DNA from: Niallia circulans
GTDB taxonomy: Bacteria > Bacillota > Bacilli > Bacillales > Cytobacillaceae
Length of the DNA: 64,000 bases
Direction of reading: 5' to 3'
Assembly: GCF_007273535.1 (NCBI RefSeq)
Contig: NZ_RIBP01000004.1
Coordinates: 2,642,001-2,706,000 of the forward strand
The position numbers were made by a program, and so were the translations under genes. Each line of letters starts with the position of its first letter. Position 1 is the stretch's first letter. A model generated the notes under the pieces. That model did no database searches. It had not been told where the DNA came from and saw only the letters and a program-made list of their open reading frames with translations. Positions 44,943 through 52,032 of the stretch are shown one piece after another.

Positions 44943-45221
44943 ATGAAGCAGTTTTATTCAGCGAAAGCAGGTGGGAAAGTGGAAATAAAATCCTACTCGT
45001 ATCGGAAAAAAGGTAGTATGGAATTTATTTATGATAAATTTGCCCATTCGAGGGTTATCCTCTATCCAATTAAAAACTATTATTTTATTAAATTTGTAAA
45101 ATGGAATGCAAAAGATCCATATGTGACAAGACAGGATTTAGAAGAGATGGAAGAACTGGCAAATGAAGAAATGGGGACACTTGAATTTTATATGCAGCGC
45201 AAAGGCAGTACATTGGCATAG
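44943..45221 (+). CDS. Hypothetical protein (92 aa)
   Basis: I do not recognise this small basic and aromatic protein (KSYSYRKKGSMEFIYDKFAHSRVILYPIKNYYFIKFVKW). The last third is a charged helix EEMEELANEEMGTLEFYMQRK. No ribosome-binding site precedes the ATG well; a GTG 12 codons later has AGGTGG in front of it and would give an 80-aa protein. A weak hairpin follows. Confidence 0.6.
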   Translation: MKQFYSAKAGGKVEIKSYSYRKKGSMEFIYDKFAHSRVILYPIKNYYFIKFVKWNAKDPYVTRQDLEEMEELANEEMGTLEFYMQRKGSTLA

Positions 45222-45226
45222 GATTT

Positions 45227-45246
45227 GCATAGTCCTATGCTTTTTT
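45227..45246 (+). terminator. Short hairpin with T-run
   Basis: GCATA pairs with TATGC around GTCC and is followed by six T residues. Confidence 0.55.
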
Positions 45247-45267
45247 ATATATGGAGGAAGCAGAATT

Positions 45268-45306
45268 ATGTATAACAAGGAATTATGGATGAGATTGGCG
45301 AAATAA
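45268..45306 (+). CDS. Tiny frame of 12 codons with a strong ribosome-binding site
   Basis: GGAGGAAG at 45253-45260 stands 7 nt before an ATG that opens MYNKELWMRLAK and stops. It lies 35 nt before the ABM gene. It may be a leader peptide, a remnant of a longer gene, or chance. Confidence 0.2.
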   Translation: MYNKELWMRLAK

Positions 45307-45341
45307 AAAAAGCGGAAACGAATATATAGGGGGAATTTTTA

Positions 45342-45653
45342 ATGGAAAGCAAAAAGGAATATTATGCTGTTATTTTCACATCAAAAAGAACAGCTGGTGA
45401 TAATGGCTATGGAAAAATGGCAGAAAAAATGGAGGAGCTGGCTGGAAAACAGGCTGGCTTTATTGGTGTGGAAAGTGCACGTGATTCAAGCTTAGGAATA
45501 ACAGTTTCTTATTGGGATTCTCTGGAAGCTATCAAGCGGTGGAAGGAAAATGCTGCACATAAGCTTGCACAAGACAAGGGAAAAGCACAGTGGTATGAAG
45601 ATTATCATGTCCGTATTTGCAAGGTAGAAAGAGAGTATGGGATGGAAGAATAA
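45342..45653 (+). CDS. Antibiotic biosynthesis monooxygenase (ABM) domain protein, YqjZ type
   Basis: A 103-aa ferredoxin-fold protein: YYAVIFTSKRTAGDNGYGKMAEKMEELAGKQAGFIGVESARDSSLGITVSYWDSLEAIKRWKENAAHKLAQDKGK. The pattern (YWDSLEAIxxWK, then H) fits the ABM superfamily and the B. subtilis YqjZ group. Members range from quinol monooxygenases to heme-degrading proteins; the heme site is not evident here, so function is open. AGGGGG precedes the ATG. Confidence 0.85.
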   Translation: MESKKEYYAVIFTSKRTAGDNGYGKMAEKMEELAGKQAGFIGVESARDSSLGITVSYWDSLEAIKRWKENAAHKLAQDKGKAQWYEDYHVRICKVEREYGMEE

Positions 45654-45690
45654 AGATTCTCGCGCATGAAAATAATAGTTAGCGGTTAAC

Positions 45691-45746
45691 TTGACATATA
45701 ACCAAAAGGTGTTATAAAATCAAAAGTATAACCAAAAGGTGTTATA
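45691..45746 (+). promoter_or_regulatory. Promoter with two identical operator palindromes before the SRPBCC-ArsR pair
   Basis: TTGACA (45691) and TATAAA (45713) form a promoter. A 20-bp near-palindrome TATAACCAAAAGGTGTTATA fills the spacer at 45697-45716 and recurs exactly at 45727-45746, 30 bp on, close to three helical turns. Such sites are expected for the ArsR-like repressor encoded at 46212; binding would block RNA polymerase. Confidence 0.75.
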
Positions 45747-45777
45747 TTACTGAATATAAAGGAGCTAACAAAAGCAT

Positions 45778-46212
45778 ATGACAATTAATCAGAACAATGG
45801 TAAGGTGCAAGACATTATTCAAACTATTACAATTGACGCAAGTGTTGAAAAGGTATGGAACTTTGTTTCCACAGCAGAAGGGATTGCGGCATGGTTTATG
45901 CCAAATGATTTTCAGGCAGAGCTTGGCTATGAATTCCATCTTCAATCGCCTTTCGGACCATCTCCTTGTAAGGTTACAGCATTGGAACCACCACATAAAC
46001 TGTCTTTTGATTGGGATACAGAGGGCTGGTTTGTTACCTTTTCATTGAAAGAGCTTGACGGAAGAACGGAATTTACTGTCATCCACGGCGGCTGGAAAAA
46101 TACAGAAGACCTAATTGGCAAGGCAAATGAAAAGTCTGCCATTATCCGTGATAGAATGAATCAAGGCTGGAGCGGTATTGTTCAAAGGCTAAAAAAGGTA
46201 GTGGAAGCATAA
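45778..46212 (+). CDS. SRPBCC/AHSA1-family protein
   Basis: A 144-aa START-like hydrophobic cavity protein ([68 protein letters not shown]). Such proteins bind small hydrophobic ligands or act as cochaperone-like factors; the function of this group is unknown. It is followed by an ArsR regulator whose start overlaps its stop (TAATG), a pairing common in bacilli. The promoter carries two operator copies. Confidence 0.9.
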   Translation: MTINQNNGKVQDIIQTITIDASVEKVWNFVSTAEGIAAWFMPNDFQAELGYEFHLQSPFGPSPCKVTALEPPHKLSFDWDTEGWFVTFSLKELDGRTEFTVIHGGWKNTEDLIGKANEKSAIIRDRMNQGWSGIVQRLKKVVEA

Positions 46213-46538
46213 TGACAGCTGCGGCTGGAAAATCCGATGTTTTTCAAGCGATTGCTGATCCAACAAGGAGAAAAGTACTAAAGCTGTTATCTGAGAAAGA
46301 CATGCCGATAACGGAAATCTCAAGTCAGTTTCCAGTTAGCAGAACGGCTATCGTCAAACATCTGCAAGTCCTAACAGACGCAAAACTAGTCTCATCCAGA
46401 AAAACTGGTAGAGAAAAGATATATACTTTAAGTCCAGAGCCTCTCGCTGAAGTACAGGAATGGATTTCCTACTATGAACAGTTTTGGTTTAACAGGCTGT
46501 CTGTACTTAAACATTTGATGGAAGAAGACAAAAAATAA
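46212..46538 (+). CDS. ArsR-family transcriptional regulator
   Basis: A 108-aa winged-helix repressor: VFQAIADPTRRKVLKLLSEKDMPITEISSQFPVSRTAIVKHLQVLTDAKLVSSRKTGREKIYTLSPEPL. The usual ArsR metal-binding cysteines (ELCVCDL) are absent, so it probably senses an organic ligand rather than a metal. It is translationally coupled to the SRPBCC gene and likely represses the pair through the two palindromes at 45697 and 45727. Confidence 0.9.
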   Translation: MTAAAGKSDVFQAIADPTRRKVLKLLSEKDMPITEISSQFPVSRTAIVKHLQVLTDAKLVSSRKTGREKIYTLSPEPLAEVQEWISYYEQFWFNRLSVLKHLMEEDKK

Positions 46539-46539
46539 A

Positions 46540-46562
46540 GGCGCAATTTATGCGTCTTTTTT
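46540..46562 (+). terminator. Rho-independent terminator after ArsR gene
   Basis: GGCGCA pairs with TGCGTC (one G-T) around a short loop and is followed by T residues. Confidence 0.65.
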
Positions 46563-46707
46563 ATATGAATATATTTATTTAAAATAATTGTGCTAGGAAA
46601 ATAACTAGAAAATAATGTATGATAGAAGAGAATGGTAGCGGTGACAAAAAGTTAATAAGTACTACAAAATATGTCTCTGAAACAACTGAAGAAAGTAGGG
46701 ACTTGAG

Positions 46708-48441
46708 ATGGTAACGATTACTTCTAGACATATGATACAGCCTGAGGCGGCTTTGAGTAAAAATACAATCATTACAAAAGGAACACATATCTCCTATGTA
46801 TACACAGAGATGGATAAATACATAGAAAACGCCCTCTATTTTATCACTGCAGGTATTGAACTGAATCACGAAATCTTGTTTATTGACGATAAAAAGGTGC
46901 TCAGCCTTCTTAATGAACGTCTTAAAGAGCAAGGGATTAATGAAGAGCAGTTAGAGAAAATTAACTTTATTAATCATGTGGATTTTTATGAACCGAATAT
47001 TCCGCTAGATTCTGACAAAATAGTTCGCAAATTTACAGCTATAGTACGCCCTCTTTTGAATACTGGAAAGCCAGTTAGACACTGGGGAAAGGTCATTTGG
47101 CTTAACGGGCAAAAAAATTTGCTTGAAAATCTATCTAAATATGAAGCAGCTGCTTCTCAATTTATTAGAAAATCAAACAGCTTTGGTATTTGTGCATTTG
47201 ATGGTATGCAATTACCAGCTTCTATCCATATGGAAATAATGAAATACAGTCATTATGTTATGTCAGATAATGAACTTGTTGCATCGAGCTTTCAGAATAG
47301 TGAAAATTTACATCCTTCCATCAGAAGGGAAGTGAACTACAAGAATGCCCTTTCTACGCTAAAAATTGCGCAATCTCATTATGCTAGAATAATAGAAGAA
47401 ATGCCAGATGCCGTTTTTATTACGTCAAGGGGAAATATAGCATATACGAATAAATCAGCATTAAAGTTAATGGAGGCAGATTCGGCCCAGCTTCACAATA
47501 AAGTGGTATGGGAGATTATTGATCCTGCTTTTCACATGCAAATTAAAGCAAAGGCAGTTGGCGTTTTGAAAAGGGAGCGTTTTGCAACGTGTGAAATTCA
47601 GTTAATTGCTTTGACTGGAAAAAAGGTAGATGTCGAGGTATTATCTTTTCCTTTTGTTTTTGAGGACAAAAAAACAATTATTCATATTGCCAGAAACATT
47701 AAAGAACGAAAAGAAAATCATGATTTGATGATTCGAAACGAAAAGCTAGAGATTGCCGGTCAGCTTGCCGCAAGCATCGCGCATGAAATAAGAAACCCTC
47801 TAACGGCTATAAAGGGGTTTATGAAGCTCGCAGAACAAGGCTCCTTGCATATTAAAGATGTTTATCCGATTCTTGATGCAGAAATAAATCGAATAGAAAC
47901 GATTGCGAGTGAGTTATTACTACTCGGAAAGCCTGTCTCAACAGAAATAAAGGTGATGGACTTGTCCAAGCTTTTATATGATATATGTACCTTCATGCAA
48001 TCACAAGCAAACATGGAGAATGTCATCCTTCATTTCAACATACCGAATAAACCACTATCTTGTAAATGTAACGGTGACCAAATAAAGCAGGTCTTTATGA
48101 ATATTATAAAAAATGCAATTGAAGCAGTTCCTGCAAGCGGACAAATAATTGTTAATGCCAAGGAAATAGCAGATAATGCAGTGTTTGAAATAATTGACAA
48201 CGGAGTTGGAATTCCAATAGAAATTCAAAACAAGCTGGGTGAACCTTTTTATACAACAAAGGAAAAAGGGACAGGTCTTGGTTTAATGGTTTGCTATAAC
48301 ATTATTGAACAGCATAATGGCTCTATTCATTTTCATTCCGTTGAAGGAGAAGGAACTACTTTCACTGTAAGTATCCCCTTAGTGAAGATACAAGGGGATA
48401 AGCTTATAATGAAAAGTGAAAGCAATGTGTATAAATCATGA
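46708..48441 (+). CDS. Orphan histidine kinase with MEDS and PAS domains
   Basis: A 577-aa soluble kinase: a MEDS-type sensor (about 25-190, THISYVYTEMDKYIENALYFITAGIELNHEILFIDD), a PAS domain (about 225-335), HisKA with H359 in SIAHEIRNPLTAIKGFMKLAE, and HATPase_c with N-box NIIKNAIEA and G-boxes DNGVGI and GTGLGLMV. No response regulator is nearby and no membrane segment is present. The HisKA sequence is of the kind in sporulation phosphorelay kinases (KinA/KinE), so it may feed Spo0F, but this is inference. MEDS domains are otherwise known from methanogen and methylotroph regulators. Confidence 0.9.
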   Translation: MVTITSRHMIQPEAALSKNTIITKGTHISYVYTEMDKYIENALYFITAGIELNHEILFIDDKKVLSLLNERLKEQGINEEQLEKINFINHVDFYEPNIPLDSDKIVRKFTAIVRPLLNTGKPVRHWGKVIWLNGQKNLLENLSKYEAAASQFIRKSNSFGICAFDGMQLPASIHMEIMKYSHYVMSDNELVASSFQNSENLHPSIRREVNYKNALSTLKIAQSHYARIIEEMPDAVFITSRGNIAYTNKSALKLMEADSAQLHNKVVWEIIDPAFHMQIKAKAVGVLKRERFATCEIQLIALTGKKVDVEVLSFPFVFEDKKTIIHIARNIKERKENHDLMIRNEKLEIAGQLAASIAHEIRNPLTAIKGFMKLAEQGSLHIKDVYPILDAEINRIETIASELLLLGKPVSTEIKVMDLSKLLYDICTFMQSQANMENVILHFNIPNKPLSCKCNGDQIKQVFMNIIKNAIEAVPASGQIIVNAKEIADNAVFEIIDNGVGIPIEIQNKLGEPFYTTKEKGTGLGLMVCYNIIEQHNGSIHFHSVEGEGTTFTVSIPLVKIQGDKLIMKSESNVYKS

Positions 48442-48481
48442 TAATTTCTGTCTATCCTTATAAAAAAAGGAGGGGACAGCT

Positions 48482-49072
48482 TTGCTTTTTTTGGAATTAA
48501 TAGCAGGTATTCTTATTGTGCTTGCCTTCATCCATTTTTTCTGGACAAAAAAGCAGGATGAATATAAAGGCAGGTTAATTATGCAGCATCTACATACAAG
48601 TCAGGACATGAAAAAAACCCTTGCACTTGGCTTATATCTCCGCTTTCTTCCCGCAGGAAAGCAAGTGGAAAAACATTCCCTTTTGTTAAAGGATGATGTT
48701 ACATTAGAAGCCTTTATAGCAAGCTTGCTTGAGAAAACTAGGGGAGGAACGGCATGGGTGCTGGCAGATGCAGATAGGTTGGGAATCAATTTGGAACACC
48801 AAACGAAGGAAGGTTTGTTTTTAGGGCAAATCGTTAGGAGCGAGAATGAAATTGGTTTTGAACAAATTGCCCTTGTTCATTCAAATATTGTAAAAAAACG
48901 TGCAGCTGGAGGATATGTCGTAACAGCAGGCATGTTTTCGGAGGATGCTATTTATTATGCAAAAGGGCTGAATATCGAGTTAATTGATGGTGTTGGCTTA
49001 ACCGATTTATGGCTTGCCAGTCTTGGAATAGCAGAAAAGGAAATACAAAAGATTCTGCCGCAGTTAACGTAA
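48482..49072 (+). CDS. Membrane-anchored protein with restriction-endonuclease-like (Mrr) C-terminal fold
   Basis: A 196-aa protein with one N-terminal helix (LFLELIAGILIVLAFIHFFW) and a soluble part. The C-terminal segment GGYVVTAGMFSEDAIYYAKGLNIELIDGVGLTDLW matches the end of the Mrr catalytic fold (T-x-x-F-x-x-x-A...A...I-x-L-I-D-G-x-x-L). The preceding region (TRGGTAWVLADADRLGINLE, GFEQIALVHSNIVKKR) may hold the degraded active-site strands. The start is TTG, supported by AGGAGGGG 8 nt before it. Whether it still cuts DNA is doubtful. Confidence 0.7.
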   Translation: MLFLELIAGILIVLAFIHFFWTKKQDEYKGRLIMQHLHTSQDMKKTLALGLYLRFLPAGKQVEKHSLLLKDDVTLEAFIASLLEKTRGGTAWVLADADRLGINLEHQTKEGLFLGQIVRSENEIGFEQIALVHSNIVKKRAAGGYVVTAGMFSEDAIYYAKGLNIELIDGVGLTDLWLASLGIAEKEIQKILPQLT

Positions 49073-49078
49073 AAAAAT

Positions 49079-49112
49079 GGAAATTCCTTTTGGGAAAGGA
49101 GTTTCTTTTTTT
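49079..49112 (+). terminator. Rho-independent terminator
   Basis: GGAAATTCCTTT pairs with AAAGGAGTTTC (mismatches) around TGGG and runs into seven T residues. Confidence 0.75.
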
Positions 49113-49315
49113 ATAGTTACCTGAATTCTGCTAAATGTGAAGAAAACCGTATATGTCTCTCGCAATGTGCTTGGAATAACCGCCAATTGTAAATGAACGT
49201 ACAGACTGTTTTTAAAATTAGCTGTTATTATTGATGGTACTGTTACATGCTCCATTGTATAATGGAAAAATGAGCAATTTAGATTAATAGTTTTTGCAAG
49301 GAGAGGGAATCATAA

Positions 49316-49633
49316 ATGATGAAGGTACTTGGATTTACAATAGATGGCGAGACAAGGTGTAAGCATTATCATAGTAATATTGATGTTATTGCTATTAAAT
49401 TTTATTGCTGTAATACCTATTATCCTTGCTATAAATGCCATGAAGAGGCTTCAGATCATCAGATTAAAGTATGGCCATCCCAGAAATTTGGCGAAAAAGC
49501 GATTTTATGCGGAGTGTGTAAAACGGAGCATTCCATTGCTGCTTATATAGACATGACGTCTTGTTCTAATTGTGGAGCGAAATATAATGACAAATGCTCC
49601 TTGCATCATCATCTGTATTTTGCCACGAAGTAA
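49316..49633 (+). CDS. CHY zinc-finger protein
   Basis: A 105-aa protein with a CHY zinc finger: GETRCKHYHSNIDVIAIKFYCCNTYYPCYKCHEEASDHQ, then CGVCKTEHS and SCSNCGAKYNDKC, giving about ten Cys and several His to hold three zinc ions. The family includes bacterial homologues of yeast Hot13; in bacteria the role is unknown, perhaps zinc or redox handling. The ATG pair at the start follows AAGGAG. Single gene. Confidence 0.88.
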   Translation: MMKVLGFTIDGETRCKHYHSNIDVIAIKFYCCNTYYPCYKCHEEASDHQIKVWPSQKFGEKAILCGVCKTEHSIAAYIDMTSCSNCGAKYNDKCSLHHHLYFATK

Positions 49634-49769
49634 CAGATTAGCAATTAGTTTAACAGCTTAGTTATTGCTCTAATTAGTAAGCGTGTTAGCAGGTAGAGTG
49701 GCTCTACTAGTTCAATGGCTAGTTCAGCTAACTCGGAACGGTCCTTTTTTTCCTTCTTCTTTTTCAGTT

Positions 49770-49870
49770 TCATATTTGATCCTGCCCTTCATATTTATTG
49801 AAGTTAATTCCGGTATTTATATAAGTAATACGAAGGGAGTCTCCAAAAGTTTCATAATTGGAAAAGTTGG
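49770..49870 (-). pseudogene. Possible 3' gene remnant beside a small palindromic element
   Basis: On the minus strand, from the edge of the element at 49871, about 33 codons read VPTNFSNYETFGDSLRITYI... to a TGA. The composition is protein-like but no start or family is visible. It mirrors the remnant at 11801-11904. It may be chance. Confidence 0.3.
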
Positions 49871-49982
49871 TGGGAACAAAATAAAAAAATAACTTATCTA
49901 ACTTCGTAACTCTGAAACACTAAAAGTTAGATAAAATTATCTATTAATTCGTGTTTAGAAAGGTTATTTTAGTTTTGTTCCA
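49871..49982. repeat. Small palindromic (MITE-like) element related to the ends of the large repeat
   Basis: About 112 bp. The left end TGGGAACAAAATAAAA and the right end TTTTAGTTTTGTTCCA are imperfect inverted repeats of about 20 bp; inside, TTATCTAACTT and AAGTTAGATAA form a second inverted pair. On the minus strand the right end reads CAAAACTAAAATAACC then TTTCTAAACACGAAT, almost the same as the left end of repeat copy 2 (20258-20285). So this is a shortened or degenerate relative in inverse orientation. Confidence 0.65.
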
Positions 49983-49994
49983 CTTTATTTGTCC

Positions 49995-50932
49995 CTATCT
50001 CAAAGCTCCAAAGGGTAATACTGCATGCACACCTTTAACGCCATTAACAACTTGGGTTATTCTTAGGTCAACCACTGTACTTGATAGGGCAGTTGCTTCT
50101 GTTCTGCTTATATTATAGTTCTGTGCCATTAGTGTGATCATTTCATTTAAGGCATCCTTTGCTGCAATATTTAAGTCCTCGTGAAAGCCGAATGTAATCC
50201 ATCCAGATGGTGTTTTGGCAAGTGGGGCTCGCAATTGCATATCGCTGCGGGCAATTAATGTAATGTCTACAAGCTCCATTGCACATTCAATTGCTGTCCC
50301 GGAAATCTCACCGTCTCCTTGAAGGGCATGGCCGTCACCAATGGAAAATAACGCACCTTCTACAGATATTGGTAAAAACAAACTGCTGCCTTTAACTAAT
50401 TCTTTACAATCAATATTCCCACCACAATAACGTGGAGGTGGGGTAGGGTGGACCCAGACTCCTCTGGAGCTACTCCCATTACTCCCATAAAAGGTTTTAG
50501 GGACACAGAAAAAGTTCTATCACCAATAATAGTCGATCCTGTCATTTGATTGGAATCGAGTTTCCAGTCTAGCTGAATTTTTTCTTCCTCGGAAATGCCA
50601 AGCGCCATGTTCTGCCAGTTTGGCAAACCGCCGCTCCAATTCCTTCCATACCAGCCTGGCACAATATCATTTATTTTAATTTCCAGCACCATTCCTGGCA
50701 TGGCATCTTTTACAGCAATTGGTCCAATCATGGGATGACCAAGCTTTTGTTCGGATTGATTGGAGGTGAATTTTTCAAACACTTCTGCTTCTGCTGAAGA
50801 ATAACCCCACTCAATATCTAATGTTTTCATTGCAATCGAGTCTCCAGATTCAACCGTTAAAACAGGAAGGTAGTCTCTGCTGAACGAGCCATGAAGATTT
50901 TCTTGTTTTAATGTTAATACATGCTTCATCAT
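49995..50932 (-). pseudogene. Acetamidase/formamidase (FmdA/AmdA family), frameshifted
   Basis: The first frame (50932 to about 50455) codes for HVLTLKQENLHGSFSRDYLPVLTVESGDS ... GVMGVAPEESG and then leaves the family; the continuation HPTPPPRYCGGNIDCKEL-VKGSSLFLPISVEGALFSIGDGHALQGDGEISG is in another frame from about 50452 on. Together they make one complete enzyme of about 310 aa that would split acetamide or formamide to ammonia and the acid. One extra base near 50447-50455 explains the break. It may be a true pseudogene or a sequencing error in the C-rich run. GGAGT precedes the ATG. Confidence 0.8.
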
Positions 50933-50973
50933 TTAATCACTCCTTTATTATTTTTGTTTATTTCGATGTGCAA

Positions 50974-51010
50974 ACGAAAAAACCCTTTTTCAAATACATG
51001 AAAAAGGGCG
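50974..51010. terminator. Terminator hairpin (minus-strand gene)
   Basis: CCCTTTTTCA pairs with TGAAAAAGGG around a 6-nt loop; read on the minus strand it is followed by six T residues, so it ends the gene at 51013-51357. Confidence 0.8.
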
Positions 51011-51012
51011 TG

Positions 51013-51357
51013 TCAGTAATATTTCTTTTCATCAGGTGTGAGAATTCTTGTCAGAGAATGTACCTTTGTTGAAATTAACTTGGAGCTTAACCGCTGTTTT
51101 AATGTTGGAAATACATGACCAACATAGTCATCTATAGAACGGCAGTAAGCTATTTCAGGGAGATGGATATTAAAGGAGCAGGAAACGCGAACATGAATAT
51201 CACCATCTATATCAAAGGGTTCAGAAACAGAGACTACTTCATAGTTATCTGCGAACTTGTTTTTTATACCATTTATTTTTTTCGACACATGCAGCTTATA
51301 GTTGGAAGTTTGTGTCGGCTTAAAGTTAAAGTCTGCTATACCAATTGCATTTATCAT
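51013..51357 (-). CDS. Hypothetical protein (114 aa)
   Basis: I do not recognise the family. The protein is soluble, starts MINAIGIADFNFKPTQTSNYKLHVSKKING, and has alternating strands (EVVSVSEPFDIDGDIHVRVSCSFNIH) before a helical end. The ATG chosen follows GGAGGA; a TTG four codons upstream overlaps that site. It is a single gene between a terminator and a gene-free stretch. Confidence 0.6.
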   Translation of the reverse strand: MINAIGIADFNFKPTQTSNYKLHVSKKINGIKNKFADNYEVVSVSEPFDIDGDIHVRVSCSFNIHLPEIAYCRSIDDYVGHVFPTLKQRLSSKLISTKVHSLTRILTPDEKKYY

Positions 51358-51699
51358 TTTTTCCTCCAATAAAAATAAACTATGTATGATTATATCATTT
51401 TTATGTTAAAAAATATGAGAATTAAATTCAAATCATGATGGAAAAAGCAGGTATATAATTGAAGTTACACCATATATATAAATGGTATGGCTTAAATGAG
51501 AATTATTTTTGTCATTTATTCAACTATTTTCTTTGGCTCTGTGACACCAGATGATTATTTTCTTAAGAATCTACTCTATTGCGTATGTGATTAAACGAAA
51601 GTTTGAATGCTTCGTCCAGAGCTTATTCTTTTGAAGGTTGGCAGTCATTCCTAACATCGTAGGGGGAATGGAAAAAATTTTTTTCATAAAGGAGACTAT
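51358..51699. other. Gene-free stretch
   Basis: AT-rich, with one small inverted repeat (ACCAT...ATGGT near 51470-51490). A 32-codon frame starting near 51494 lacks a ribosome-binding site. I see no other feature. Confidence 0.4.
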
Positions 51700-51987
51700 A
51701 TGAAAACTAAAGCAAAAATCAAAGGTGTAAAGTATAAGCCAGAGTATACCCATCCACGATATAAAGTGAAATTAGAGACACCAGACGGGAAAGAACTGAT
51801 TATTGAGTTTGATTACAGTGATACAACAGGAAAAAAAGGGTATAAACCACTTGGCGTCCTGCATGATGGTGAAGATATGGGTGTGAAATTATCATGGTAT
51901 TCCCGGCAAGTAGAAGGGATGACAGTCTCTGAGTTTTTACGCATACTAGCATTTAAGGTTGATAGAAAATATAAGGTTATTTCGTAG
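51700..51987 (+). CDS. Hypothetical protein (95 aa)
   Basis: A small basic soluble protein, KTKAKIKGVKYKPEYTHPRYKVKLETPDGKELIIEFDYSDTTGKKGYKPLG..., with several beta strands and no membrane segment. The family is not recognised. AAAGGAG precedes the ATG and a strong hairpin follows, so it is very likely expressed. Confidence 0.65.
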   Translation: MKTKAKIKGVKYKPEYTHPRYKVKLETPDGKELIIEFDYSDTTGKKGYKPLGVLHDGEDMGVKLSWYSRQVEGMTVSEFLRILAFKVDRKYKVIS

Positions 51988-51996
51988 TAACATAGA

Positions 51997-52025
51997 CAAA
52001 AGCGGCTGACAGTCAGCCGCTTTTG
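51997..52025. terminator. Bidirectional terminator between convergent genes
   Basis: AAAAGCGGCTGA pairs with TCAGCCGCTTTT around a 3-nt loop, with U-tracts on both strands. Confidence 0.88.
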
Positions 52026-52032
52026 TTGTTTT

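Noticed and set aside
45697..45746. Possible CRISPR-like or tandem repeat
   Set aside because: Only two copies of a palindrome within a promoter; this is an operator pair. No CRISPR array or cas gene was seen anywhere in the window.
49683..49892. 69-codon frame after the CHY zinc-finger gene
   Set aside because: It crosses the border of the small palindromic element, lacks a ribosome-binding site and conflicts with the minus-strand remnant.
51494..51592. 32-codon frame starting MRIIFVIYSTIFFGS
   Set aside because: Hydrophobic enough to tempt, but no ribosome-binding site and no terminator; not supportable.
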